Below are positions 25,027 to 38,847 of a stretch of DNA of 64,000 nt, piece after piece. Positions within the stretch are counted from its first letter, which is position 1. Each line of letters starts with the position of its first letter. This DNA is from Odiellus spinosus (lineage: Eukaryota; Arthropoda; Arachnida; Opiliones; Phalangiidae), in assembly GCA_963920705.1 (NCBI GenBank), contig OY987228.1:18298565-18362564 (forward strand). Direction: 5' to 3'. Below the pieces are notes generated by a model, which saw nothing but the letters and a program-made list of their open reading frames with translations, was not told the DNA's origin and did not search any database. Made by a program: the position numbers and the translations under genes.

Positions 25027-25404
25027 GACAAAATATCAGGGACATATAATTTTTATAAAATATCAGGGAAATGTAATCTTGACAAAATATCAGGGAAATG
25101 TAATCTTGACAAAATATCAGGGAAATGTAATCTTGACAAAATATCAGGGAAATGTAATCTTGACAAAATATCAGGGAAATGTAATCTTGACAAAATATCA
25201 GGGAAATGTAATCTTGACAAAATATCAGGGAAATGTAATCTTGACAAAATATCAGGGAAATGTAATCTTGACAAAATATCAGGGAAATGTAATCTTGACA
25301 AAATATCAGGGAAATGTAATCTTGACAAAATATCAGGGAAATGTAATCTTGACAAAATATCAGGGAAATGTAATCTTGACAAAATATCAGGGAAATGTAA
25401 TGTT
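25027..25404. repeat. 27-bp tandem array, 14 units
   Basis: Units start at 25027 and every 27 bp to 25378. The core is GACAAAATATCAGGGAAAT followed by GTAATCTT. The first two units carry several changes; from 25081 they are nearly identical, and the last ends in TGTT instead of TCTT. Because 27 is a multiple of 3, the array opens frames on both strands with 9-residue repeats. These are artefacts, not genes. The reverse strand of every unit contains a GATA core (CTGATATTTTG). Confidence 0.97.
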
Positions 25405-25893
25405 GACAAAATATCAGGGAAATATCTAATGTTGACAAAATATCAGGGAAATATCTAATGTTGACAAAATATCAGGGAAATATCTAATGTTGACAAAATA
25501 TCAGGGAAATATCTAATGTTGACAAAATATCAGGGAAATATCTAATGTTGACAAAATATCAGGGAAATATCTAATGTTGACAAAATATCAGGGAAATATC
25601 TAATGTTGACAAAATATCAGGGAAATATCTAATGTTGACAAAATATCAGGGAAATATCTAATGTTGACAAAATATCAGGGAAATATCTAATGTTGACAAA
25701 ATACCAGGGAAATATCTAATGTTGACAAAATATCAGGGAAATATCTAATGTTGGCAAAATATCAGGGAAATATCTAATGTTGGCAAAATATCAGGGAAAT
25801 ATCTAATGTTGGCAAAATATCAGGGAAATATCTAATGTTGGCAAAATATCAGGGAAATATCTAATGTTGGCAAAATATCAGAGAAATGTGTTG
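25405..25893. repeat. 29-bp tandem array, 16 units plus a partial, continuous with the 27-bp array
   Basis: From 25405 the same core is followed by a longer tail (ATATCTAATGTT), giving a 29-bp period (units at 25405, 25434 and so on to 25840, with a broken unit at 25869). Units up to 25724 begin GAC; those from 25753 begin GGC. One unit (25695) has TACCAG in place of TATCAG. This blockwise order of variants shows at least three rounds of local unit amplification. There are no unique spacers, so it is not CRISPR-like. Confidence 0.97.
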
Positions 25894-26901
25894 GCGTTCA
25901 TTTCCTCTAATTGGTTCCGGTTAATTTAAAAAGGTTAATTGGGAAAATTAATTTCAAAAATCTGTAAATATCGGGAAAATTGGTTTTTCCAAATATTGAT
26001 TCTTTTGAAGTTTCCCTTAAATCAGACCGAATTGATTGTTTTACTCTGCTAACAACTCATTTTTTGAAAGAAAATAACGTATGCAAAAAATATTTTCACC
26101 CTCACTTTCAAAAGGCTACGCTTAGGGATAAAGTGTAAAAAATTCATTGTTCACTCTGCATTTTTTTAAACGTTTTTTTTTTTTTCCCTAACGGGTGAAA
26201 GGGGGTTAAAATGGCTCCTAAATCGGCTCACCCGATCTATAGGGAGCTCCGAAAGACTTTTCACTCTTTTGGCTCGAATACAATACCTGGCCAGTCATTT
26301 GCAGATTAATGTTAGCGATAAGAAGGGGTTGCTCTCTCTCCATCTAGTTTCTCCGAAATCGACTGGTACCTCTGACGTGGGATAATTTCCCACCCAATTT
26401 TTTATTCTCTCCATACCGTACTCCGGAATTTAGCTTTTACTCTTTTCATTGTTTCTCCTATCTGATATTTTTCACACCCCTTTTCTTCTATACATAATAT
26501 ATACGTTGTTACGTCGATAACGAGTTTGAAGAAATCTTTACCTATTTTTCGTTATAAATCTCATTTTGGGTTTTGAAATTTACGTCGTATTTTTTGTCAT
26601 TTATCATTTATTATATTAGAAAGGGAAAAGTAAAATTCTGAAAAGGCTTTTGTGTGAATTTAAACATAGGGTTGTCGTGTATGGTTTTTTCTATGAGCTG
26701 CTCCCACTGCACCCCGAGTATTCCTAAATAAATTGCGTCAACGGCTTTTGAAATACTCTGGGAGCAGTCGAAGCATCCCAAAGAAAAACAACAATTATTA
26801 TAAACTAGTTAATATAGCCGTCAAAAATGATCAGATTAAAATTAAGGGACATAATAATAGACGTAATATATGTAATATTATAATTACTGAAATTTGTTTG
26901 T

Positions 26902-26999
26902 TCTTTACAAAATTACTTAGTTGATAGCGACCACAGCTATTTGAAACTGTAATTTCCTTCCTTTTAAGATAATTTAATTCACGATGTTTAATTATCATA
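26902..26999 (+). repeat. dispersed repeat, family 2, copy 1
   Basis: Shares an ordered series of blocks with 28676-28779: CTTTACAAAATTAC, GCGACCACAG, GAAACTGT, TTTCCTTC, AAGATAATTT and GATGTTTAAT. Short indels separate the two copies. No coding capacity; nature unknown. Confidence 0.5.
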
Positions 27000-27600
27000 T
27001 CATTATAGAGGAAAGATAGAAAAGAGATAGACAATGAGAACGAGAAATGGGGAAAAAAAACAAATATTCCGGTATACGCGAAAGGTCCTCTATGATATAA
27101 GATATAGAGATGTTTCTCAAAATCGAGTCACGTCCTCAGGTGCGCTACGCTTCGAAAGAAACGCTCTCACGTACGAATTCGTAGGGGTGGCCGCAAACCC
27201 CCGCAATAAATAGCCACGCGTCTATATGGGATAGAGAGAGTGAGAAGGTCTCGCGAGACCTCGCAATCAGGGCCTTCCCGCGTCGCTTCTTCTCTATAAA
27301 GAAGCTCGTCTTCCACATCCCACGTTCGGATCTTATACTGAAAAGTCTATCCACTATTACCTCAGCGACTATGTTCTTTCCACGCTTGGAATAACCTCGT
27401 TTCCCCTATGTAGAAAAACTATTTCCACCAGAGAAAAAATGTTTCCAAGGATGCGTATTATACCTATCCCTATCTTACATAGCCTTTATACCTTCCGAAA
27501 TAAAGCTTGGTGAGGCCGCAATACTCAATACGATCGTAACAACGTTAGGCTACGATAAATTCGCCTTCTATTTCGTACGGGAAGCCTATAGCGTAGTATA

Positions 27601-28234
27601 CAGGGTGATAACCAGCGTTAGCGACTTGCATTGTCGTATGATTCTATAACCATCATCATTTAGCTCGACAATTCTAGTTCAAAGCCTCGCTTATGTTCAT
27701 CAGACGTTTCTACTGGTAAAAAACACGTGGGATAGAAATAATTTAACCATTCAAAATTTTAATAATTAAAATAAGAATTTGGGTCGAATGTGGATATTAT
27801 TTAAATCTTTAGTTTTAAACCTTTCAATAATAAATTCTAATTTTCAAATCTGCGACCGAATAACTTCAACCTTTTGCCTCTAAGTTTTGCTACAAAAGAA
27901 GGTTTTCATCCTAACTTTTAAATTCGATTTCCTCTCTGATTTAAAAGAGATTTTTTTGAACCTTAAAATTTAAATATTTGAATGAATTAATTTATTCACA
28001 AAATTCATTGGATTTATTATAGAATCCGGCGGATAATCTATGATTATGGATTTATATGAAATATGTATAATATAATACATAATATATACTCCAAACGCCG
28101 AAAACAAAATTTAGGATAATACAAATAATAATTTGAAATCCTTCTATTGTTGGCACTTGCAAATTTTTAGAGAGTACAGTGCGCTGTTACCTAGATATCT
28201 CTACCGTTTCCCTTTGGAGCGGTTTAACACCCTG
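27601..28234. mobile_element. possible TA-flanked terminal-inverted-repeat element
   Basis: The left end CAGGGTGATAACC follows TA (27599-27600). The right end reads, on the reverse strand, CAGGGTGTTAAACC and is followed by TA (28235-28236). This matches the end type of the better supported element at 38848-39374. The inverted repeats are short and imperfect, and the interior shows no transposase, so chance pairing of two unrelated CAGGGTG words is possible. Confidence 0.3.
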
Positions 28235-28675
28235 TATATTATGCCTTTATACCTCGCAGGCTTTTTTTGGCAACTTCTTACCTTGACCGCGAGGTTTTTC
28301 TCTCTCGCTCTCTTCTCTTATTCGTTCCAAATTCCGATCTTCTTTGGGGCAGGTTTTTCTTCGATAATACGAAAAGGAGGATATTCGTATCGGAATCCCT
28401 AAATAGACGGCTTATAACCCCTCCCTTCTCGGTTCTCTCTAGTGTGTGCGTATATATATGCCTATTACCTATCCTTATACCCTTCGCTATTATACCAGTT
28501 ATATTTTTTATATTCGAAAAGGAAATAGAGAAAAACACGCGGAGACTAGACGGAGCCCGGATATATATTTTCTTTTCTTTCTTAACACCTCTTTTTTTCT
28601 GGCTCTTCTCTCTCGTTCGCGTCTATATGGAAGAAGTTTACCTTTGCTAGGGGCCACCTATATAGGAATAATGAT

Positions 28676-28779
28676 TCTTCACAAAATTACCTTTGTTAGT
28701 GACCACAGTTGTTCGAAACTGTTTTCCTTCACTTAAAGATAATTTGAGACGAAACTTAATTGATGTTTAATAATATTAT
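28676..28779 (+). repeat. dispersed repeat, family 2, copy 2
   Basis: Second copy of the sequence at 26902-26999, same strand, about 1.8 kb away. The GACCACAG, CGAAACTGT, TTTCCTTC and AAAGATAATTT blocks are in the same order. Confidence 0.5.
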
Positions 28780-29755
28780 AAACTGAAACGCTTGTTAAAC
28801 ATTTCAAAAAAGCATTGCAACCCATTTTTAAAACGCTAAGCCTAAATCTAAATAAATGAAATTCAAACTCATGCGAAATATAATATTAACGGACTAACCC
28901 TAAAACTAAGTTACAAATAAAATTTAACACTGCATGTTGCATAGTGAAAAGTTAAATTATTTTATTCAAAATACATGGCACGACTATAGTTTTGAAACAA
29001 TGTTTTTCGTTGATCATATTTGTAGACGATTTAAACTTTAAACTTTGACCTCATTTAGCAATTTGTTGCCTTTTAATTATAAAAGTTTTAAATGACAAAT
29101 TAACATTTTTGCTCATTTTACCAGAGCAACCGTATATTACCATTATCCTGGTAATTTATCGCGTAAATTACTAGTGTAAATTATGACAGAACTCTAATTG
29201 TATATACTGTATAAAGTATGTAATGGCCACCTTTATGAGCTGTCCCCCGGTTGGTAACTATCGTTTCGTATACCTTCATCCTCCATCCGCCAATTCTCCT
29301 CGCAGGCAACGAATAGGATTAGGAATAAATCCCTCCTCAGTATAGAGCCTTCTCTCTCTCCGGCGGCTTTTCCCTCTTCCAATACTCTTTTCTTTGCCAC
29401 CAACTCCTTTACCCCACCTCTTTACTTTTTTAGGGGTACGTATATTTGTTGCCTTGGCTCGTGTGTTGCGTTAGTAAGGTGGTTGTGCCCCAACGCCCCC
29501 TCTGCCTGAAAAAAAAACTCTGGAATGCAAAGCCTGTCTTTCTATATAGCCCGGGCGGCCAGCGGCGATATTCGCCCCCGCGTATAACCAATCCTATATA
29601 TATAACTAGTCTTTCCTTTCCCAAGTCCAGGTAATCGGTATTCCAGCACGCAGGTAGTCTTCTTCTCTAGCTCTATTTCGTCGGGTCTACCTCCCGGGGG
29701 CCAACCCGACTTTGAAAACGGCTGAAAAAATAGAATCGTTAAGTTTTTCTCTCTC

Positions 29756-29757
<2 letters not shown>

Positions 29758-29787
<30 letters not shown>
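29758..29787. repeat. T30 homopolymer tract
   Basis: Thirty consecutive T at the boundary between a GC-balanced and an AT-rich part of intron 1. Confidence 0.9.
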
Positions 29788-30249
29788 CCTTCTTCCAAAA
29801 ATAAGACGTCAATATCTATGAGCTCGTTCGAACTTAAGTTATTATTAGATCATGTAGGGAATGGAACATTTTACTTGTAATAATTTATTTTTATTACCTT
29901 ACCGTAAAATAAATTTTAAATTATACATTAGTGCAAAAGAATGATAAAACGACTCTTGAAAAGTTGTTTTTATGAAAGTAATCATTCAGGCTTAAAATTT
30001 CCCACGTATTTTCTATCGCGCCTGTAGAAATGTTAAACTCGTCGAATGAATGAATATTAATTTACCTTCCAATTAAATCTATTTTAAATCAGGGGGAGCT
30101 CGGTAATAGTTACAAAAATTTTAAACTTTCAGAATTTATCAAAATTTAAATAATAAAATGCAATAGAAAATCAAAAAACCAATATAATAAAAATAAAATT
30201 TAATGATCGAGAAGAAGCCAACATATCGGCGCAAAGTATCTCTGGTATT

Positions 30250-30316
30250 TTAAATAGGCCCCTGTATAAGTGTTTCAACCTACGTACAATCATGTTCAAG
30301 GCAAAGCTTTCCATCT
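30250..30316 (-). repeat. dispersed short repeat, family 1, copy 4
   Basis: Reverse orientation. The reverse complement of 30261-30280 is GGTTGAAACACTTATACAGG, followed by GGCCTATTTA and preceded by GGAAAGCTTTGCCTTGAACA. This matches the block order of copies 1 and 2. Confidence 0.55.
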
Positions 30317-33300
30317 AGGCGGTTACCTTTAAAGATTTCGTAAATCGTATACGAACGAAACCCTGTAAGTTTTTGAGCAAATAACATTATGTACAGCCTT
30401 TCCTGTTTTCTTCTTCATATATAGTTTGAGGGGAAGATCAAGTAAAGCCTGACACGATCTATTGAAAGGTACTAGGGTAAGAAACATTTTTTTTAGCGTG
30501 GCATTTCCAGGTAGCTTTTCCTCTCAATATTTTTGTCACAAGGTTATAGTTAAAGTAAGCCACGCACGTATCGAAACATGCTTTTACCTCATCATCACCC
30601 GCCTCGTTTCATTTTTAGGTAGCTAGCGAGAAATTCTCAGGGGATTATAAACTTATGGATCAATTTTTTTGTTACGTTACTTATTTCGAACTTGTCTAAA
30701 GTTAATTATGATTGAAAGAAGTTGCGTGAAAGAGGGAAGATATAGTTTTAGGAACCTTGAGATGAACTATACCTCACAATTAAAATAATTAAAATTCTTA
30801 GTATTGGGTAGAGTTACTTGTGCACAAGAAAATATAAATTTTATTTCATTTTCAAGTTTAATACGTGCCTAAATTAATTTTTCTCAGTTAATATACAATG
30901 ACTGGACATATTTGATTGTAACTAAAATTCGTTTTCCTTAACTTTACCTTAATTATAAAGGATTTCATTATTGTTTCACGAATAAATAATAACTAAAATA
31001 TTTCCTATTGGTAATCAAGTTAATTAAAAATCCCGCGTATCAATAATAATATTTATTACGTTCAGCTTTGTCTATAGCTCCGTGATGGCATAGGTATATA
31101 TTTATATATATACGTAATTTCATTTCACCGCTGAAACATCCTCCCAGAAATATTTGCTAGCTCAGGGCTAAATAGAGAAAAGTATACGTTACAAACCCCT
31201 TTTTTTCCCATCCTTGTCTCGGAACCTTTTGCCCTACGCTTTGAATATTAAAAAAAAAAATAGAAAAAATTGCACGGCACGGGAAAAGGGTGAATATATA
31301 TTACGATAGAAAGGGCTGGGGATGATCTACTCGTATATAGGATATAAAAATTGCATTTAATTACGCAAACCCTTTTGTATTCTCTATCCGGAAGTTGTAG
31401 GAAGAGGATAAAGAACGGGGTATGATTCTGTGCCTTTTTTTTTTCCATCATTTTCATTTTTTTTTTGTGTACGTTGGATTTCTTATTAAAAGAACATTGT
31501 TCCCTTTGAAGGCAGGAATGTTGTCAAAAGCTTTGAAGGGATATGTACTACGCGATATAAATTCAACGTTGAAGTGACAACGAATAAATATTGGGGGAAG
31601 GAGAAATAAATGGCATTAAGTGTTAAGATGAACTATCTTTCCTAGTACTATCATATGGAAGTTGAAATGTACCGTAGTTCTTTTAGACGTTTTTGAATTA
31701 ATGAAATAATGAATGAGGAAAGAAGAAAAAGAGAGGGAAATCTTTTTACCAGTTTCCAGCTTTCTTAGCGTTGTTTCAAAACCGGTAAACTGTAATATCA
31801 TAGTTAGGATATAATACTAATATGTATGAATAAAAAAAAATCGTAGCGTTACCCAGGCGGTAGCGCTTGTTTCTGTATCGCTCTATAAATTATGAAGATC
31901 CTGCAGGGAAATTAGGCATAACGAGATGGGCCTTCTATCTCCAAGGCCTATATGCCATCCTTCCCTTTCTTTCATTTACTACCCTTATAACTGTAATATT
32001 TTTATTACAGTCACTCAGTTCCTTTTCCCTCCACATTTTTTGTAACTTTTTGTTATGTATTGTACTGGGTAAACAATGAGTCGAAATTAACCAACTCGAT
32101 TTTAATCTTATTGCGTCATAAAATATTAATTTATATATAGTTAAATAAGTTACCAAGACTTTGAAAGCTATAATACTGTATGTATGTTTCTATAATACAA
32201 AGGAAAGCATGTGGTTGCTTATACTTTTAATCAAGATTTTCTTCTGCGGTTTAAAATTTTGTATAAACTCCACTTTTTTTTCAATGATCTATTCATAATA
32301 TGTTTAGTTCGTGTTTGCGGGCACGTAGGAAAGAGAGATAGATTTTCCCCACTCTGCCTACGCTTGACTGTGAGCCTTCAGACTCGAGATATTCCCTGGG
32401 AGAGATTACCTAGTAGAAAGATTTTGTTGGCTGGCTAACTCACGTGTGTTTAAGAACTTATTTTATATATGGGCAGAGGTAGGAAGGCCGATTTTATCCT
32501 ACACTTATTTCTTTTGGGTTATACATAGAATACGTTTTAAATCATTTCCAATTGATCCAGACCGTGGCTATTTAGTCAACTTTGTTATCTTTCACAAGAA
32601 ATCACTATTCAGATAAATTGCTACTAAGTTTAATATATGCCCATAACTAGAATTGCGTTTTATACATTTCCCGATTTCCTGATTCTTTATCAATGAACGC
32701 AATTTAAACTCATTTCATGAATGATAAACCGTAGTTTTGTATTATCTATTCATTTGGTTGAATGAGATCAAGGATAATTATTTGAATTTAAATACATTTA
32801 CTAACAAAAATTACGCCCCATAGTTTTAAATAAGCATATATAGTTGATATACATAATTTTTCTTTAAGTTAACACCGGAACAAATACCGTGGTTATTTTT
32901 CTAGCTTATCATCAAAGGCCTTTATCGCGAAAACAAATCCCCACCAGTCATATTTAGTCATTTTAAAGTAGATTTAACCATTAAGGATGTCCCTCATAAT
33001 TAAACGCGAGATTGGAAAAGCTTTTTTTTCATGGACGCCGGTAAATACCCCCTTATTTATAGAAGCCATGATAAAAAATACAGTTTGCTTGACTAATTTA
33101 AGCCAACGAGGTGATATTATACGAAAAGAGACAAGCTAGGTATGAAATTCAAAGCACCAAGTTCAGCTACGAACGAGTTAGCTCAAAAACAACGAACACA
33201 GCGTGGTAAAAATATTACTTGGGAATAATGTGGGTCAAAATAAGCCCTTTACTTGATAAGGGAAAAAGACCCCGGCTTTTTACGGGTAGGTGTACGTTCA

Positions 33301-36300
33301 GAAAGGTATACCGGATATATCCAGGGTACTTACTAAGCTTAAAGACCCCTTTTTTTCGGGAACAAAAATAAAGTCACGCGGAGACGCGATCAATTATGCA
33401 CGTGTAAAGTCTCTGGCTCCCGACTAGGATTGGCGTCGGACTCCTGGGACGCTCAAATCCCCGCTAAGCTTCGCTCGGGAGAAAAAAAATACGCGGTAGG
33501 AAAGGAACAGACTGCGTTCATTCAGGCTGAAGCTCAAGCTTTACAAGAGGGAGGAAAAAATAAATGTATGTTATACTAGCGAGAGAAACTAGAGGTATAC
33601 CATATTAAAAGCTTTGACCGCGTTATTTATGAGTGGAAATTGAGAGTTATGTTTTTTAGACAAAGTCTAAATTGTTGTATTAGAAGAAAGTTGTATTATA
33701 TTTATTTTTATGAGTTTATGAAAGATTTACTTTAATTAGGAAAAGGTTTAAAGCCTGTTCAAAGTAGCACGTTTTTACACCAGTACATGCCTGAAATATT
33801 ATTGCTAGTGCATTAGTGCGAAAGGTTCAGTGCGGTAAACAGATTTAAGTGTGAAGGAATCACTTTAAATAGCGAGGATTTAGGGAAAATGGCCTTCAGT
33901 TTATTAACTATGAAGTAGCAGTCTCGTAATTTTATTCAATAATTAGTTAATCACCTTGGTCAATAAAATTTTGCGTAAAGGATTAGCATCAGTTTATTTT
34001 TTAACTCTGTTATTTTGATAACAATTTCTCAAAAATTTGATAATTTATATTCTCCAAGAATTAAAACACGAACTGTATACTATAAATATCAAAATCCATA
34101 ACCTCGTAACATCAAACCCATTTTCTCTTCAAGGTAAAAACTAGACGCATACCTTCAAAAAGCGATGCGTATTAGATCGGTGGAAGAACGAAGTATTTTC
34201 GTATACATATTGTATATATTACGTGTCTTGATATAGTTGAAGACGATCGAGTTATGGTAATAAATCCCCCTTTCCCTACTAGTACCCCGATATTGAATCT
34301 ATACACCTTCTGTTTTTCCCATCCCGATCTCCATTTCATATCCCATTTCGGTCCAAAAATGATTCGTTCGAGCGAAACGCGGCCAAAGCGAAAGAAGGGG
34401 GGAAAATGGAATATTTGAATTTTGGTGTAATTGAATTTATATTAAGTATTTTCCCATCATTCCGTATATCCCGGTTCTAAACCTCCCCCATCAGATCAAT
34501 GCCTATCTCCGGAAGAACAATGGGTACGCCGTATCTTTCCTTTTTATATTTATATATATAAAAGAGGAGAAGATTGCTTCTGATCGGCGTCGCTTTCACC
34601 TGAGAGAGCGAGAGAAAGATGGAACCGTCCCTCATCTTTGGGCTCGCAGCGTGGTGGTTCCTATCTCTCTCCCTCCCTAATTATTATTGAGCGCCCACGG
34701 AGAGAATAAATCTCGCGGATAAAGGTGGCAATTTTTGTTTGACTTCGATTCCGGATCTATCGATTAATCTCCGCCGTGTCTCGTTCGATTTGTCTTTGTC
34801 TTCGCTTATATATATATATTCGCAATAACCTATCTCAATCGAAGATTTCAGAGCGTAAAAACTCCACGATCCTCCTTATACCTATGATTTGGTATTTTAG
34901 ACCTATAGGTGAGGGTTTAAGCCGGAACGTGCGGTGATTTCTGAGTGATTTTAACTAGGAGCGATGGAGGATGAAGCGTAAGAGGAGGAGAAAGGTTCAT
35001 CCTATTTTTACCTCTCTTTTCTTTCACTCTCTCTCAAGCGCGCGATAACTATAACAGTCACCCCAACGGTTCCCTGATACCTTATTAATCACTCTTTCCG
35101 CGCGCGAGCCCTTTTTCCTACCGTCAAAAATCCGTAGCGAAGGGCTGCGGATTCTCAATAGACGATAATAAGCGGCTGCCTAAAGCCTAGCGAGAGTTTC
35201 CATGACGACCGAGTTAGGATAACTTCTCTTCTCCTACAAACGCCCGTCCGAGCTTTAGCTAGCCTTTTGACGGCAAAAAGAGGTACCCTGATGGGGGGAG
35301 GACGCTTTGATATAAGGACGTAATGCTACGGGGAGAGTACGGGGGAGAAAAGAAGACTAGGAGCGATAAGGCGAAGAGGGGTTTTTCGGGTGAGAGGGGA
35401 AGAACGCGGAGAGGAGATGACTTCAATACTCAGGTGATCCCGAAATTGCGGCAATTACCTGTAAATGACGTTCGGCTATTGTTTGCTCGCGCTGGAACGG
35501 GCGGGGAGGAACCCGGGGAGGTTGATGGACGATCGGGGAGCCTCCGGGCTGACAGGTAAACACCGGCTATCGCCCGGGCCCCGGATTTGAAACTTCGGGG
35601 AGAGATAGGGATACGCCAATATAGGTCGCGCTTCCGAAAAAGGTCCGTCTATTTTTTAGCCCGAGGCTATAGCGGCCGAGCTACGTACGTTCTCTTCAAC
35701 GTATAGCGTCCCACCCTATCCTCTCTCTCCTCTTCCTCTTTTCCCCACTATAGTTGGGCTTTATACTCGACTCTCTTCATCCTTCTTCAAGGTTTGTCTA
35801 GTCGGGGCAGGCCGAAAAGAGAGAAGACCGGGGCTCCTGACACCTTGCGGGAAAAGTTTTCCGAAGAGAGATTGGACAGCCCGTGTTAACGTTAACGAGT
35901 TTCTAAGCGTCACTTTGGATTTCTTAAAGCCTACTAAAGACTAAACAGCGAAAGATGGAGGGTGCGAAGGGGGAGGAAAAGCGGTAAGAATCTATATAAC
36001 CCCTTTGCCTCTTATCTTACAAACTCTGTAAGGTTTATAAGCTTTTTCGTCTTCGTAACGCTATATTTTATGGTATAACCGAGACTTTAAAGTTCGTCGC
36101 GCACGAAAATACGTTTTCACCAAATTATATAACCAATAATTACGGAACTACTCGAATCGAGAGGCAAATCAAGATCAATTCTGGTGCGCGATGTTTATTT
36201 CATTCTTTGAGCGTAAAAATAACACGGAGCCCAGCTTCTTCCGCGCTGAAATTACATCATGATTCCCGTTTTCGGAAACTGAACCGTAACTTATTATTAT

Positions 36301-38847
36301 TCGACAAATATGACAACCCATTGAAAAACATTAAGAATGACGAAGAATGTCCAATGTTGGGTTCGGCGCGAGGTTATCATAAAACAAGAACCGGAAACGA
36401 GGAATCAATGACGGATTTAATTTTCAGCTTCCTATAAGACCCTTTATATACGTATCGAGATTCCGTCATTCCGTCCGGGAAAAGTTGCCAGGGTTAAAGA
36501 GGGTGAGAGTGAGCTTTAGGAGCGGGGTTGAATAGGCGTCCCCCCACGCTACAAATATCTGTCAAAGAATATCGAAGGAAAGCCTTGTTTTTCCGCTCGG
36601 TCAAAGGGAACGGGCAAGAAATAAAGGAGAAGGGATGGGGTTAGGGGAAAGAGAGTCCGATTGATGTAAGCGACGACTGATACCCGAAGACAAGCCGGGT
36701 TAGAAAGAGAAGGATGCCCAAGCTCGAATCCCTGGATCTATTCTATGACTCTCTCTTCCTTGGCCCTTGAATTATGCAAGAGGAATCGGAAGCGGCGTGG
36801 ATTTGGTCTCCTCTCTCTCTCACTCTTCTCTTCCTCCTTCGCTAGTCTTTCTTTAGCTACGCGCTATATTTTTTCGGGAGCTTTCACTCTTTGTAACAGG
36901 ATCCTATACGGAAACGACAGGTATATCGTAACCGAGAATATGATGTTTTTTTTTCTTTCTCCTTTCCTCTTACGCTTTCTCTTTGGTTCGATCCACCCAC
37001 GTAGGCACCAGTTTGACGAATGACCCCTCAATCGACTTTTTTTTTTATACATATATCGAGGGGTCTTTTCGTTTTTGTCACGACGCTTCCGCTTCCATAA
37101 CCAACTCACGAAGCTACTCCTTATTAAAAAGACATTAGGTAAAATTGACCTGTCGAATATTTCTTTATTTTCTTTTAAATTTGAAGGTGATTCGTTTTGT
37201 AACTTTATAAGGGTGAATTTATGGGTGTAGTTTTCGTTCAGGTGATATGCAATTTTTATTTGATACCGGTACCAAGACGGTATACTAAAATTGCGTTCAC
37301 ACTAAAGCGTATCCCAATCGATTTTAAACGATACAATCAAACCGATATTTAAATCACTCCGAATTTGCTCACATACATCTTCATAAACTGAACTTTTCTG
37401 TTACTAAGGACTTCACTGTTTCTAAAGAATTGCACCTTGGTATTTTAATTCAAAACTATGTTCGCACGCTTTAGCTCGATTCACACGTCCCATGCTCGGT
37501 GAGAGGATTATTTAAAAACTTCGCGTCCAAATTCAAAATACCCACGTAAATTTTATATATTTTTACGACGCAGGTTGTTGCCTGTTTAAAACCACCCTCC
37601 CTTCAAAAGAAGTAAATATACCGAATAAAAAGTCTGTACACCCACGAAAAAAAAAAAAAAAAACCCGGAAAATCTACTTGGAAAGCAATTTGCATATTTT
37701 TAGCCGGAACGAATTTTTAAGGGAGCTATAGCGAGTCACTGGAAAGATGTATATAGTTTGTATTGTGTTTAAAAAAGGTGCGTTTTCCTCTTTTCCCCAT
37801 CCTAGAAATCAAAATCACACAGAGAACTCAATAGGTAAAAAGCGACAAACCTCGTATAATGTCCTACCCTTTTTTCTGGTAAATAGAGGAAATAGTATAA
37901 GCTTTGTACTTATTGAAATCTCAATCTGACTGATTATTAACTTTCGTTCAATAAGAGATTGCACTGTATCGAAAGTTGAAGCGGATTAACACAACTTGTT
38001 CAACCTAATTGAATGAAAGTAGGTTGGGTGTAAACTCGTTTTGGACGTGAATATACTATGTGACACACTTCTGAATTTTTACACCGACAATAAAGAAAGT
38101 TTTACGCCCGAGTTTTAGGCCTAACGGCACAACGCGTAACCCCCCCCCCCCAAAAAAAAGAATAAAAAAATAGGCGCCATCTGCCGATGCCACTGTGAAA
38201 TATTTTATGGTAAAAATAGTGTCGACGGTGTATGGAGGGGTTCGCAGTCGTAAATCCCATTAAGACTAGTTCTCGACGTTGCATTTTAAACAGGTCTCCG
38301 GTCTCTCGCTCGCCATTTCAAACGTATATGGTCTCTTTTACCGTGGGGTTTGCTAAAGGTATATCGCAATATAGCTCGCGTCCAAATCCCGTTCGTCGGA
38401 CGAGACCCGAATTTATAATTTGGTTTCTCGAATATTTTCTCGATTACCGTGGGCTACCGTATACCGAGAATTTTAATATTTCTGAGAAGGGTAAGGGGGA
38501 GGGGGCACCCCGCGACTCACGGCTCGTCGAAATGACTTTTTTAAGGCTTTTAATATACTCCGGTAACGGGCTGCGAGATCCACGATCGTGGACACGGGTG
38601 TGCGGAGATTTTTACATAAATAGCCACTCTTATAACGGCGTGAAATCGCCTCTTGCACGAGTCTCTATATTTTTTTTTTCTTCTTGGATATTACTTCTTC
38701 GGCAATATTGCCTTCTTTTAGTATTTTATTTTATGCGATCGCCATCCCTACTTCCCCCCTCTTATTTTTTATTTTATTTTATAGACTAGATTGTTTCTTT
38801 ATTTCCTTAAAGAATCTATAAGACTTAAATAAGGTGCGTGACGTGTA

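Noticed and set aside
24962-25438. Open frames of 118-158 codons on both strands with 9-residue repeats
   Set aside because: They arise because the 27-bp tandem unit is a multiple of three and has no stop in those frames. They end where the period changes to 29 bp.
25027-25893. CRISPR-like regular repeats
   Set aside because: Units are directly adjacent with no unique spacers, and the window is animal DNA.
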